From: Streptomyces genisteinicus
Lineage (GTDB): Bacteria; Actinomycetota; Actinomycetes; Streptomycetales; Streptomycetaceae
Assembly: GCF_014489615.1 (NCBI RefSeq)
Contig: NZ_CP060825.1
Coordinates: 1,171,001-1,235,000 of the forward strand
DNA length: 64,000 nt
Direction: 5' to 3'
Shown: positions 39,841 to 48,724 of the stretch, in pieces
Numbering within the stretch: the first letter of the stretch is position 1
Layout of the letters: each line of letters opens with the position of its first letter
Translations under genes and position numbers: made by a program
Notes under the pieces: model-generated
What the model saw: only the letters and a program-made list of their open reading frames with translations
The model's database searches: none
Told to the model about the DNA's origin: nothing

Positions 39841-41043
39841 ATGACTCCCCGCGCCGCCGACCGGGCCCGTTACGACAAGGCCACCGCTCATCTGGACGCC
39901 CCCCTGGCCGTCGTCGACCTCGACGCCTTCGACGCCAACGCCGACGATCTCGTCCGCCGCGCAGCCGGCAAGCCGATCCGGGTGGCGAGCAAGTCGGTTC
40001 GCTGCCGTGCCCTGTTGGAGCGGGTGCTCGCGAAGGACGGCTTCTCCGGGATCATGTCGTTCACGCTGGACGAGTCCCTGTGGCTGGCGCGGGCCGGGTT
40101 CGAGGACGTGCTGCTCGCCTATCCCTCCGCCGACCGCACGGGCTTCGCCGAGCTCGCCGCGGACCCCAAGTCGGCCGGGGCGGTGACGGTGATGGTCGAC
40201 GACGTCGCGCAACTGGACCTGATCGACCGGTCGCGGGCGGGCGGCAAGGAGGAGATCAGGGTCTGCCTGGAGATGGACACCGCGCTGCACCTGCTGGGCG
40301 GCCGGGTCCGTGTCGGCGCCCGCAGGTCCCCGCTGCGGGGCCCTGCGCAACTGGCCGACATCGCCCGGTCGATCGCCCGGCGGCCCGGCTTCCGGCTGGT
40401 GGGCGTCATGGCCTACGAGGGGCATGTCGCCGGGGTGGGCGACGCGGTGGCCGGGTCTCCGCTGCGTTCCCGTGCGGTGCGGCTGATGCAGCGGGCGGCA
40501 CGGGCGGAGCTGGCGGCGCGGCGGGCGGAGGTCGTGCGCGCGGTGCGCGCGGTCGAGCCCGATCTGGAGTTCGTCAACGGCGGCGGCACCGGCAGCGTGC
40601 AGCACACGGCGGCCGAGGACGCCGTCACGGAGATCGCGGCCGGTTCCGGTCTCTACGTGCCGCGGCTCTTCGACAACTACACCTCCTTCAGCGGCCGTCC
40701 GGCCGCGCTCTTCGCCCAGCCCGTGGTGCGCCGCCCGGGTGTGGGCACGGTGACGGTGCTCGGCGGCGGCTACCCCGCCTCCGGCGCGGCCGGCAAGGAC
40801 CGGCTGCCGGTCCCCTATCTGCCGGAGGGGCTGCGCTACGACCCTCAGGAGGGCGCGGGCGAGGTGCAGACCCCGCTGATCGGCCCGCCCGCCGACGACC
40901 TGCTCATCGGGGACAAGGTGTGGTTCCGTCACGCCAAGGCCGGTGAGCTGTGCGAGCGTTTCGCCGCGCTGCACCTGATCGAGGGTGACCGGGTGACCGG
41001 CACCGTGCCCACGTACCGGGGCGAGGGCCGCACCTGTCTGTAG
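39841..41043 (+). CDS. PLP-dependent amino acid deaminase/aldolase (alanine racemase fold)
   Basis: A 400-residue enzyme of the alanine-racemase N-terminal/D-threonine-aldolase-like group. LAVVDLDAFDANADDLVRRA (about residues 22-41) is the first barrel strand, and the PLP-lysine lies in IRVASKSVRC (about residues 46-55). FVNGGGTGSVQH and TVLGGGYPASG are phosphate- and metal-site loops of the family. It likely cleaves or deaminates a hydroxy-amino acid; the substrate is unknown. The ATG is at 39841, with the divergent Pro-rich gene 200 bases away. Confidence 0.9.
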   Translation: MTPRAADRARYDKATAHLDAPLAVVDLDAFDANADDLVRRAAGKPIRVASKSVRCRALLERVLAKDGFSGIMSFTLDESLWLARAGFEDVLLAYPSADRTGFAELAADPKSAGAVTVMVDDVAQLDLIDRSRAGGKEEIRVCLEMDTALHLLGGRVRVGARRSPLRGPAQLADIARSIARRPGFRLVGVMAYEGHVAGVGDAVAGSPLRSRAVRLMQRAARAELAARRAEVVRAVRAVEPDLEFVNGGGTGSVQHTAAEDAVTEIAAGSGLYVPRLFDNYTSFSGRPAALFAQPVVRRPGVGTVTVLGGGYPASGAAGKDRLPVPYLPEGLRYDPQEGAGEVQTPLIGPPADDLLIGDKVWFRHAKAGELCERFAALHLIEGDRVTGTVPTYRGEGRTCL

Positions 41044-41078
41044 TTCCGCCGCGCTCATGGGAGTTCCTTCGGCGGCCG

Positions 41079-41723
41079 TCAGTAGGCGACCGTGAAGCGG
41101 GTGCGCCGGTGGCGGGGGTGTTCGGCCTCGTCGATCAGTGCCACGGCGAAATCCTCCAGGGAGACGGCTGAACGCCCCTCGGGGTCGGTGAGCAGGGTGT
41201 CCCAGCCCAGCCGGTACAGCCCGGTGCGCTTCCCGGGCTCCAGCAGGGCGGGAGGGCTGAGGCAGGTCCAGTCCGCGGCCGGGGGCGCCGCTCGGCAGAC
41301 CTCCAGCTGTGCGGCGCAGGCCGCCTCGGCGGCCTGCCGCCCGGCGGGGAAGTCCGGCGCCCGGGCGGCGGCCGCTCCCCCGGCCCCCGGCACGGTGAGG
41401 GTGGCCGCGCCGCCGACCAGCAGGAGGCGGACGCCGCTGCGTGCCGTGCCGTCGAGGAGCGCCTCCGTCGTCGTCACCAGTTCGTGTTCGCGGCCCGGGC
41501 CCGGACGGGTCGCACCGATGACCAGGTCCTGCCCCCGTGCGAGCCGGGCGACGGCCGCCGGGTCCGATGCGTCGCCCGCGCGGCGGCGGGCACGCGGCGG
41601 CAGCGCGGCGGCGTGACCGGACGGATCGCGGACGACCGCGGTGACGTCATGTCCCCGCGACAGCGCCTCGCTCACGGTCCTGCGTCCCACCTGGCCCGCT
41701 GCTCCGAAGACGGTGATGCGCAT
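41079..41723 (-). CDS. NAD(P)-binding atypical SDR-like oxidoreductase
   Basis: A 214-residue NAD(P)H-binding protein of the NmrA/YwnB type: MRITVFGAAGQVGRRTVSEA contains the GxxGxxG motif, GDASDPAAVARLARGQDLVI the next strand, and LLLVGGAATL the fourth. No Tyr-x3-Lys pair is evident, so it may be a redox sensor or a reductase of flavin-like substrates. The start is overlapped by the last 77 bases of the upstream EamA gene, so the two are coupled. Confidence 0.88.
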   Translation of the reverse strand: MRITVFGAAGQVGRRTVSEALSRGHDVTAVVRDPSGHAAALPPRARRRAGDASDPAAVARLARGQDLVIGATRPGPGREHELVTTTEALLDGTARSGVRLLLVGGAATLTVPGAGGAAAARAPDFPAGRQAAEAACAAQLEVCRAAPPAADWTCLSPPALLEPGKRTGLYRLGWDTLLTDPEGRSAVSLEDFAVALIDEAEHPRHRRTRFTVAY

Positions 41724-42633
41724 GGTCGGTCCCCCTGGGTCGTGCGGTGCCGGACGGTGGACGGGCGGGGCGGCGGGACGGCCCCGGCCGCCGCTGCGCG
41801 GCCACCAGGGCCGCGAGGACGACGGCTCCGCCGACGCCCTGGAGTGCGTTGAGCCGCTCACCGGCGAGGACCACGCCGAGGACGGTGGCGACGAGAGGGC
41901 TGAGGAGCCCGAGGAAGGAGACCGCGGTCGGCGGCAGTTCCCGTATGCCGCGGAACCAGAGGGCGTAGGCCACGGCCGCGCCGATGAGCGAGAGGTAGGC
42001 GTATCCGGCGTAGTTCACCGCGGTCAGTCCGGCGGGCGGGAGACCCTCGGCGAGCAGGGCGACCGGAAGGAGCAGCAGTCCGCCGGCCACCAGCTGCCAG
42101 CCCGTGGTGGCCAGGAGCGGGGCGGGCGAGGTCCAGCGCTTGGCGAGCACCACGCCGGTGGCCATCACCAGGGCGCCGCCGAGCGCCGCCGCCACCCCGA
42201 CGGCGTCGAGCCGTGCCTCCGAGCGCAGGACGAGGAGGCTCACTCCGGCCACGCCGGCGACGCCTGCCACCGCGGTGCGCGCGGACAGCCGGTCCCCGAG
42301 GAGCGCTGCGGACAACCCCGCGGCGAGCAGCGGCTGGACGGCTCCGACCGTGGCGGCCACCCCGCCCGGCAGCCGGTACGCGGCGACGAAGAGCAGGGCG
42401 AAGAACACGCCTATGTTCAGCGCGCCGAGCAGGAGGGCGCGCCACCACCAGATCCCCCGCGGCAGGCGCCGGGTGATCGCGACGAGCAGCAGCCCCGCGG
42501 GCAGCGCGCGGAGCACGGCGGCCAGCAGGGGGCGGCCGGGCGGCAGCAGCTCGGTCGTGACGAGATACGTGGAGCCCCAGACGGCAGGCGCCAGCGCGGT
42601 GAGCACGACGATGCCGAACCGACGGCCTCGCAT
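41647..42633 (-). CDS. EamA/DMT-family transporter
   Basis: A 328-residue membrane protein with ten helices in two EamA halves (APAVWGSTYLVTTELLPPGR at the start of the first, AGYAYLSLIGAAVAYALWF in the second). The C-terminal 45 residues are Arg/Pro/Gly-rich and lie in the overlap with the next gene, unlike the rest of the protein. ATG 42633 is taken; an in-frame ATG at 42675 would lie inside the likely MarR operator. It is divergent from marR, which probably represses it. Confidence 0.87.
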   Translation of the reverse strand: MRGRRFGIVVLTALAPAVWGSTYLVTTELLPPGRPLLAAVLRALPAGLLLVAITRRLPRGIWWWRALLLGALNIGVFFALLFVAAYRLPGGVAATVGAVQPLLAAGLSAALLGDRLSARTAVAGVAGVAGVSLLVLRSEARLDAVGVAAALGGALVMATGVVLAKRWTSPAPLLATTGWQLVAGGLLLLPVALLAEGLPPAGLTAVNYAGYAYLSLIGAAVAYALWFRGIRELPPTAVSFLGLLSPLVATVLGVVLAGERLNALQGVGGAVVLAALVAAQRRPGPSRRPARPPSGTARPRGTDHAHHRLRSSGPGGTQDRERGAVAGT

Positions 42634-42649
42634 GATTCTCAGCAGGTTG

Positions 42650-42696
42650 CTTAGCACTAAGCCAAAGTACCTCATCGCTAAGTGATTGGCTACACT
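42650..42696. promoter_or_regulatory. MarR operator region and leaderless marR promoter
   Basis: CTTAG-CA-CTAAG (42650-42661) is a perfect inverted repeat, and a related element ATCGCTAAGTGAT occurs at 42674-42686. TACACT (42691-42696) ends 6 bases before the marR ATG, the layout of a leaderless promoter. Two operator copies between divergent genes fit autoregulation by MarR and control of the transporter. Confidence 0.55.
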
Positions 42697-42702
42697 GCGT
42701 CC

Positions 42703-43548
42703 ATGGCAGACCACGTGGACCTCGTTCTGGCGCAGTGGGGCGCGCAGCGGCCCGACCTGGACGTGACGCCGATGGCGGTGATCGGGCGGCTGTCGCGGGT
42801 CTCCCGCCTGGTCGGCAACGAGCTCGGGAGGACGTTCGCCGCCCACGGGCTGGACGCCGCGTCGTTCGACGTCCTGGCCACGCTGCGGCGCAGCGGCCCA
42901 CGGCACCGCCTCACCCCCGCCGAGCTGATGCGGGCGGCGATGGTCACCTCGGGCGCCATCACCCAGCGCCTGGACCGGCTCCAGGCGCGCGGGCTGGTGA
43001 CCCGGACGCCGAGCGAGTCGGACGGCCGGGTCGTCCACGTCTCGCTGACCGAGGAGGGCCTCGCCCTGGTGGACCGCGTCCTGCCGGACCACCTGGCCAC
43101 CGAGAACCGCGTACTGGCCGGGCTCGGCGGGGCCGGTCTCGGCGCGCTCGCCTCGCTCCTGCGCGACCTTCTGGAGTCGCTCGGCGACACCGTCCCCGAG
43201 GAGCTGATCCCGCGCCGCGCACCGGACGGAGGTTTTGAGAAAGAGTTCTGCGAAACCGTGGCGGAGGACTTCGGCCCCCCACCGGTGCGCGCGGAGTACG
43301 CCGGCCACGCGGGCACCGACCCGACGGACACCACGAGCGCATCAGGCGGCGGAGCCTCCGCCGCCTCGGGCGGTCCCGGGGGCGGCCGGCCGAAGGTGAT
43401 CGACGAGGAGATGCTCGCCCGGGCGAGGGAGCTGCGCGCCGAGGGTGTGCCCGTCGCCGAGATCGCCGCCCGGCTCACCATCCGCACCGGGAAGAACGCC
43501 GGCAAGGCGCCCTCGGTGGCCTCCCTCTACCGCGCGCTGGCCGACTGA
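42703..43548 (+). CDS. MarR-family regulator with an additional C-terminal HTH
   Basis: A 281-residue protein. Residues 1-165 are a full MarR winged helix: LTPAELMRAAMVTSGAITQR is the recognition region and ESDGRVVHVSLTEEG the wing. A Gly/Ser/Thr/Pro linker (about 185-228) leads to a second domain, KVIDEEMLARARELRAEGVP with VAEIAARL and SVASLYRAL (231-281), which looks like a resolvase-type (HTH_7) helix-turn-helix. A usual MarR is about 150 residues, so this is a fusion with two DNA-binding modules. ATG at 42703 with no leader. Confidence 0.9.
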   Translation: MADHVDLVLAQWGAQRPDLDVTPMAVIGRLSRVSRLVGNELGRTFAAHGLDAASFDVLATLRRSGPRHRLTPAELMRAAMVTSGAITQRLDRLQARGLVTRTPSESDGRVVHVSLTEEGLALVDRVLPDHLATENRVLAGLGGAGLGALASLLRDLLESLGDTVPEELIPRRAPDGGFEKEFCETVAEDFGPPPVRAEYAGHAGTDPTDTTSASGGGASAASGGPGGGRPKVIDEEMLARARELRAEGVPVAEIAARLTIRTGKNAGKAPSVASLYRALAD

Positions 43549-43607
43549 CCGTCACCTCGGCCGCCCGGCCGCCCGGCAGCCCGCCCGGGCCCCGCCGGAC
43601 CCCCGGG

Positions 43608-44606
43608 TCAGCCCGGTCCGATGCTGCTGCCGACGCCGCCGCCCGTCGCGTCGCCGCCGAGCGCCCGGATACCGGCCGTGATCCGGTCCATCTCCGCCAG
43701 GCTCGGGCCGTCGGGCCCTGCGTCGAAGGCGAACCGCACGACCACCAGGGCCTCGGTCCCGGCCGTCGAGGGGAACACCAGGGACTGCACGTAGCCACCG
43801 GGACCGGCGCCGGTGACGACCTTCCAGCGCACCAGGTGGCCGGCGCGGCCCGCGACCGCGACGTTCTGCGCCTTGACGACGCTGTGCGCGGTGATGCCGC
43901 CGTGGATGCGGTTGCCCAGGGCGTCCTCGTCGTAGAAGGCGTCCGCCGCCTTCGCGATGTCCTTCTCCGCGACGGACCGTGGCGTCACGGCACCGCCCGT
44001 CGTCCCGGACAGGTCGGCGGTCATCGACGTCACCTGCCCGTGACGGCAGAGAGGGGACCCGCCGCCGGGGCAGTCGTAGGTGTCGTCCGTGTACATGGTG
44101 GCGCCGGAGCCGAGTACCCGATCGGACTCGACCCAGCCGTCCGGAATCGGCAGGCTGATGCCGTTGAGCTGGTCGACCAGACGCCCCGGGTCGGTTCCGG
44201 CGCTCGCCCCGGTGCTCGCCTCCGGTGACGGCCCGGTCTCCGGCGTGGCGGTGGCCGAGGCCACCGGGCTCTCGGGGGCCGCCTCCGGCGGCGCCGGGTC
44301 GCCGTCCCCGCGGAACAGGACCGCTCCGGTGACCACGGCCGCGACGAGCACGACCGCCGCCGCGGACCACGCGGCGATCCGCCTGCCGCGCCCGGGCGCC
44401 CCGGCGCCGGCCTGCTGCAGGGGCACGGTCGGCGGTCCGAATCCCCCCGCCTGCCCCGGGCCGCCCGCCGGCCCGAATCCGCCCGTCGGCGGCGTCTGCC
44501 CCTGGAGCGCCCGGGTGTGGGCGGTCCAGGCCGAGCCGTCCCACCATCGTTCCGCGCCGGGTGCGTGGGGGTCCGGATACCAGCCGGGCGGGGTCGTCAT
44601 GCTCAT
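43608..44606 (-). CDS. DUF2510 membrane-anchored protein
   Basis: A 332-residue protein. DUF2510 is at the N-terminus (PPGWYPDPHAPGAERWWDGS, about residues 6-25), followed by a Gly/Pro linker, one membrane helix (about 78-99), a Pro/Ala/Thr stretch, and an extracytoplasmic domain of about 190 residues with a likely disulfide (TYDCPGGGSPLCRHG). DUF2510 occurs in actinobacterial envelope proteins; the function is unknown. It converges with marR. Confidence 0.88.
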   Translation of the reverse strand: MSMTTPPGWYPDPHAPGAERWWDGSAWTAHTRALQGQTPPTGGFGPAGGPGQAGGFGPPTVPLQQAGAGAPGRGRRIAAWSAAAVVLVAAVVTGAVLFRGDGDPAPPEAAPESPVASATATPETGPSPEASTGASAGTDPGRLVDQLNGISLPIPDGWVESDRVLGSGATMYTDDTYDCPGGGSPLCRHGQVTSMTADLSGTTGGAVTPRSVAEKDIAKAADAFYDEDALGNRIHGGITAHSVVKAQNVAVAGRAGHLVRWKVVTGAGPGGYVQSLVFPSTAGTEALVVVRFAFDAGPDGPSLAEMDRITAGIRALGGDATGGGVGSSIGPG

Positions 44607-45113
44607 GCGGTCAGCCTATGCGGCGGCCGGGCCGCACCACCGCCCCGGCCGCTGCACGGCGGCGGGAACCGGACACCTGGGCTCAGGCGGCCTCCCGGAC
44701 CGGGCACGGCAGCACACGCGGCACGACGGCCCGGACCGCCCGGGAAGGCCGGACCGGACGGGACGCAACCGAACGGGACGCGACCGAACGGACCGACACC
44801 GGACGGACCGGCAGCGGACCGGACCGGACACCACCCGGACACCACCCGGTCCGCCGCCCGCCCGGCACCGCACGTCCCGCGGCGCCGCACACGGCGCCGC
44901 GCCGCACCGCACCGCACCGCACGCCACCCGCACGGCCCGGCGCGCGGGCACGGAAGGACCGACCGGAGAGCCCGCCGCACCCCTGCACGAAGCCCCGGAC
45001 CCGGGCGCGCAGGCGCCCGCCGGGGCCGACGCCGGCACGCCGCGCCACGCCCCTGCCCCGGAGCCCCGCGCCCCTGCCCGTGGCCTCGCTCCCCTCGCTC
45101 CCCGCGCCCCCGC
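44607..45113. repeat. 507-bp low-complexity intergenic region
   Basis: No supported gene. From about 44740 to 44860 it consists of degenerate CCGGACGGGA/ACCGGAC-type repeats, then CCGCA-type runs near 44890-44930 and a Pro/Ala-coding-like stretch. Long reading frames here arise only from the absence of AT-rich stops. Confidence 0.6.
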
Positions 45114-45899
45114 CTACAGCGGAGTGACGTACGCCCCGGAGATCCCGCCGTCCACCAGGAAGTCCGTGGCGTTGACGAACGAGGAGTCGTCGCTCGCGAG
45201 GAAGGCGACCGCCGCCGCGATCTCGGCCGCGTCGGCGAAGCGTCCGACGGGGATGTGCACCAGCCGGCGCGCGGCGCGTTCGGGGTCCTTGGCGAACAGC
45301 TCGCGCAGCAGCGGGGTGTCGACCGGCCCCGGGCAGAGGGCGTTGACCCGGATGCCCTCGCGGGCGAACTGGACGCCGAGCTCCCGGGACATGGCGAGAA
45401 CGCCGCCCTTGGAGGCGGTGTAGGAGATCTGCGACGTCGCCGCCCCCATCCGCGCGACGAAGGACGCGGTGTTGATGATCGATCCCCTCCCCTGCCTGCG
45501 CATGTAGGGGAGGGCGGCCTTGCAGCACAGGTAGACCGAGGTCAGATTGACCTCCTGGACGCGCTTCCACGCCTCCAGCCCGGTCTCCAGGATCGAGTCG
45601 TCGTCCGGGGGCGAGATGCCGGCGTTGTTGAAGGCGATGTCGACGCTGCCGTAGGTCTCGTACGCGGTCCTGAAGAGCGCCTCCACCTGGTCGGGGTCGG
45701 TGACGTCGACGCGGACGAAGGTGCCGCCGGTCTCGTCGGCCGCGGCCTTGCCGGCCGTCTCGTCGATGTCGCCGCAGACGACATGGGCTCCCTCGGACGC
45801 CAGCCGGCGCGCGGTGGCGAGGCCGATGCCGCTGCCGGCGCCGGTGACGACTGCGGTGCGGCCGACCAGGCGGCGGCAGATGGGGGTCTCGTCGGTCAT
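45114..45899 (-). CDS. SDR-family oxidoreductase in the ethanolamine cluster
   Basis: A 261-residue classical short-chain dehydrogenase. The cofactor motif TGAGSGIG is at about residues 19-26, NNAG at 91-94, the catalytic Tyr-x3-Lys is YTASKGG (about residues 160-166), and PGPVDTPLL follows. Asp in the GDIDE segment suggests NAD preference. It follows the aldehyde dehydrogenase by 6 bases. In the proposed pathway it could oxidise the hydroxymethyl group of gamma-glutamylethanolamide to the aldehyde; this is inference. Confidence 0.92.
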   Translation of the reverse strand: MTDETPICRRLVGRTAVVTGAGSGIGLATARRLASEGAHVVCGDIDETAGKAAADETGGTFVRVDVTDPDQVEALFRTAYETYGSVDIAFNNAGISPPDDDSILETGLEAWKRVQEVNLTSVYLCCKAALPYMRRQGRGSIINTASFVARMGAATSQISYTASKGGVLAMSRELGVQFAREGIRVNALCPGPVDTPLLRELFAKDPERAARRLVHIPVGRFADAAEIAAAVAFLASDDSSFVNATDFLVDGGISGAYVTPL

Positions 45900-45905
45900 G
45901 GGTGT

Positions 45906-47276
45906 TCAGGCCTCCGTGCTGAGGAAGACGTTCTTGGTCTCGGTGAAGGCGGTGAGGGCGTCGGGGCCCAGCTCCCGGCCGAGCCCGGACTGCTTGTAAC
46001 CGCCGAACGGCGTCCAGTACCGGACGCTGGAATGGGAGTTGACGGAGAGGTTGCCGGCGGCGACGGCCCCCGAGACCCGCAGGGCGCGGCCGACGTCGCG
46101 GGTCCAGATCGACCCGGCGAGGCCGTAGTCGGTGGCGTTGGCGAGGCGTACGGCGTCCTCCTCGTCGTCGAAGGGCAGGACCACGGCGACCGGTCCGAAG
46201 ACCTCCTCCCGGGCGGCGGGCGCGTCCGCGGCCAGGCCGGTCAGGACGGTCGGCGCGAACCAGAAGCCGGGGCCGGCGGGGGCGGTGCCGCGAAGGCCCT
46301 CGGCGCCCTCGGGAACGTACGAGCGCACGCGTTCCAGCTGGGCCTTGGAGATCAGCGGACCCATGTCGGTCGCCTCGTCCGCGGGGTCGCCGACGGTCAC
46401 GGAGGCGAGGGCGGGTGCGAGCAGGTCGAGGAACCGGTCGTGGACGGAGCGCTGCACGAGGATCCTGGTCCGGGCGCAGCAGTCCTGGCCGCTGTTGTCC
46501 AGGAAGGACATGGGGGCGGCGGCCGCCGCCTTCTCCAGATCGGCGTCGGCGAAGACGATGTTCGGGCTCTTGCCGCCGAGTTCGAGGGTGACCCGCTTCA
46601 CCTGGGCGGCGGCGAGGGACATGATCCGCTTTCCGGTCCGGGTGGATCCGGTGAACACGATCTTGGCCACGCCGGGGTGCCGCACCAGGGCCTCGCCCGC
46701 GATGTCCCCGCGGCCGGGCAGCACCTGGAGGAGGTGTTCGGGGAGCCCGGCCTCCAGGGCCAGTTCGGCCAGCCGCAGGGCGGTCAGCGGAGTGGTCTCC
46801 GCCGGTTTGAGGACGACGGCGTTCCCCGCGGCGAGCGCCGGTGCGGCGCCCCAGGCGGCGATGGGCATGGGGAAGTTCCACGGGGCGATGACGCCGACGA
46901 CGCCGAGCGGCTCCAGGAGGGTGATGTCGATGCCGCCGGGAACCGGGATCTGACGTCCCGTCAGGCGTTCCACTCCCCCGGCCGAGTACTCCAGCAGGTC
47001 GCGGACGTTGCCTGCCTCCCAGCGGGCGTTGCCGACGGTGTGGCCGGCCTCCCTCACCTCCAGAGCGGCCAGTTCCGGGATGTGGGCGTCGACGACGGCG
47101 GCGAAGCGGCGCAGCAGCCGGGCCCGGTCGGCGGGTGCGGCGGCGGCCCAGTGCCGCTGGGCCGCGGCGGCCCGGGTGACCGCGGTGTCGACGTCGTGGG
47201 CGCCGGCGCCGGGGACGGTGGCGACGACCTCCTCGGTGGCGGGGTTCAGTACGTCGAGTGCGTACGGCTCTGACAC
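45906..47276 (-). CDS. Aldehyde dehydrogenase in the ethanolamine cluster
   Basis: A 456-residue NAD-dependent enzyme. The catalytic Glu is in LELGGKSPNIV and the Cys in NSGQDCCARTRI; the Rossmann motif FTGSTRTGKRI is intact. It is well suited to oxidise gamma-glutamyl-acetaldehyde to gamma-glutamylglycine in the scheme proposed here. GTG start at 47276 with GAGG 6 bases upstream, 8 bases after the glutamine-synthetase-like gene. Confidence 0.94.
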   Translation of the reverse strand: MSEPYALDVLNPATEEVVATVPGAGAHDVDTAVTRAAAAQRHWAAAAPADRARLLRRFAAVVDAHIPELAALEVREAGHTVGNARWEAGNVRDLLEYSAGGVERLTGRQIPVPGGIDITLLEPLGVVGVIAPWNFPMPIAAWGAAPALAAGNAVVLKPAETTPLTALRLAELALEAGLPEHLLQVLPGRGDIAGEALVRHPGVAKIVFTGSTRTGKRIMSLAAAQVKRVTLELGGKSPNIVFADADLEKAAAAAPMSFLDNSGQDCCARTRILVQRSVHDRFLDLLAPALASVTVGDPADEATDMGPLISKAQLERVRSYVPEGAEGLRGTAPAGPGFWFAPTVLTGLAADAPAAREEVFGPVAVVLPFDDEEDAVRLANATDYGLAGSIWTRDVGRALRVSGAVAAGNLSVNSHSSVRYWTPFGGYKQSGLGRELGPDALTAFTETKNVFLSTEA

Positions 47277-47284
47277 GTGCGGCC

Positions 47285-48649
47285 TCACATGCGTTCGAAG
47301 GAGCGGCGCAGCTCCCAGTCGGTGACGGCGGCGTCGAAGGCCTCGGTCTCGACGCGTGCCATGTTGCGGTAATGGGCGACCACCTCGTCGCCGAAGGCGG
47401 CCTTGGCGATCGGGCTGTTCTCCCAGAGCTCGGCGGCCTCGCGGAGGCTGGTGGGGACGTGCGCGTAGTCGGCGGTGTAGGCGTTCCCGGTACAGGGCTC
47501 GGGCAGTTCGAGGCTCTGCTCGACGCCGTGGAGGCCCGCGGCGACCAGGCCGGCGACGGCGAGGTACGGGTTGACGTCGCCGCCCGGCAGCCGGTTCTCG
47601 AAGCGCAGGGAGCGGCCGTGTCCGACGACGCGCAGGGAGCAGGTCCGGTTGTCGTGGCCCCAGGCGACGGCGGTCGGGGCGAAGGAGCCGGGCTGGAAGC
47701 GCTTGTAGGAGTTGATGTGGGGTGCGTACAGGAGCGAGAAGTCCCGCAGTGCGGCGAGCTGTCCGGCGAGGAAGTGGCGCATCACCGGGGACATGCCGCC
47801 GGGGCCGTCGCCGGACATGACGTTGCCGCCGTCCTCGTCGACGAGGGAGAGATGGATGTGGCAGGAGTTGCCCTCGCGCTCGTTGTACTTGGCCATGAAG
47901 GTGATCGAGACGCCCTCCTGGGCGGCGATCTCCTTGGCGCCCGTCTTGTAGAGGGCGTGCTGGTCGCAGGTGACGAGGGCCTCGTCGTAGCGGAAGACGA
48001 TCTCGTGCTGGCCGGGGTTGCACTCGCCCTTGGCGGACTCGACGGTCAGGCCCGCGCCCGCCATCTCGTTGCGGATGCGGCGCAGCAGGGGTTCGATGCG
48101 GCCGGTGCCGAGGACGGAGTAGTCGATGTTGTACTGGTTGGCCGGGGTCAGGCCGCGATAGTCGCGGTCCCAGGCCTGTTCGTAGGTGTCCTTGAAGACG
48201 ATGAACTCCAGCTCCGTGCCCACCTGCGCGGTCCAGCCGCGTTCCGCGAGCCGGTCGAGCTGGCGGCGCAGGATCTGGCGGGGCGCGGCGACGACGGGCG
48301 AGCCGTCCTGCCAGGCGAGGTCGGCCATCAGCAGCGCGGTGCCCTGGTGCCAGGGGATGCGGCGGAGCGTGGTGGGATCGGGGCGCATCGCGAAGTCGCC
48401 GTAGCCGCGGTCCCACGACGACATGTCGTAGCCGTCGACGGTGTTCATCTCGGTGTCCACGGCGAGGAGGTAGTTGCAGCCCTCCGTGCCGTGCTCGGCG
48501 ACCTCGTCGAGGAAGAACGGCGCGGCGAAGCGCTTCCCCTGGAGCCGGCCCTGCATGTCGGGGAAGGCCAGGACGACGGTGTCGATCTCGCCGCGCTGGA
48601 CCTCGGCCCGCAGGTCGTCGAGCGGGAGCGGGGGTGTGCGGTCTGCCAC
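47285..48649 (-). CDS. glnA4: Glutamine-synthetase-like gamma-glutamylethanolamide synthetase (GlnA4-like)
   Basis: A 454-residue GS-family ligase. GTELEFIVF, NPGQHEIVFRYDEAL, REGNSCHIHLSL and FENRLPGGDVNPYLAVAG are the ATP, metal and glutamate-binding motifs. The N-terminal beta-grasp LAFPDMQGRLQGKRF is that of the GlnA3/GlnA4 amine-ligase branch rather than of GlnA. I recall S. coelicolor GlnA4 (SCO1613), in the same context, as the enzyme joining glutamate to ethanolamine. GTG start at 48649 with GAGGAG 5 bases upstream. It is divergent from the GntR gene and first in an operon with ALDH and SDR. Confidence 0.92.
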   Translation of the reverse strand: MADRTPPLPLDDLRAEVQRGEIDTVVLAFPDMQGRLQGKRFAAPFFLDEVAEHGTEGCNYLLAVDTEMNTVDGYDMSSWDRGYGDFAMRPDPTTLRRIPWHQGTALLMADLAWQDGSPVVAAPRQILRRQLDRLAERGWTAQVGTELEFIVFKDTYEQAWDRDYRGLTPANQYNIDYSVLGTGRIEPLLRRIRNEMAGAGLTVESAKGECNPGQHEIVFRYDEALVTCDQHALYKTGAKEIAAQEGVSITFMAKYNEREGNSCHIHLSLVDEDGGNVMSGDGPGGMSPVMRHFLAGQLAALRDFSLLYAPHINSYKRFQPGSFAPTAVAWGHDNRTCSLRVVGHGRSLRFENRLPGGDVNPYLAVAGLVAAGLHGVEQSLELPEPCTGNAYTADYAHVPTSLREAAELWENSPIAKAAFGDEVVAHYRNMARVETEAFDAAVTDWELRRSFERM

Positions 48650-48724
48650 GGGAACTCCTCCTAGGGCCAGCCGGGAGCCATAAGGTATTACTGAGAACCA
48701 TTGCTTGGGAAGGGGAAACGCGAG

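Noticed and set aside
44517..47273. A 918-codon plus-strand frame across the low-complexity gap and the ALDH/SDR genes
   Set aside because: It is antisense to two clear oxidoreductase genes and starts in repeat-like DNA.
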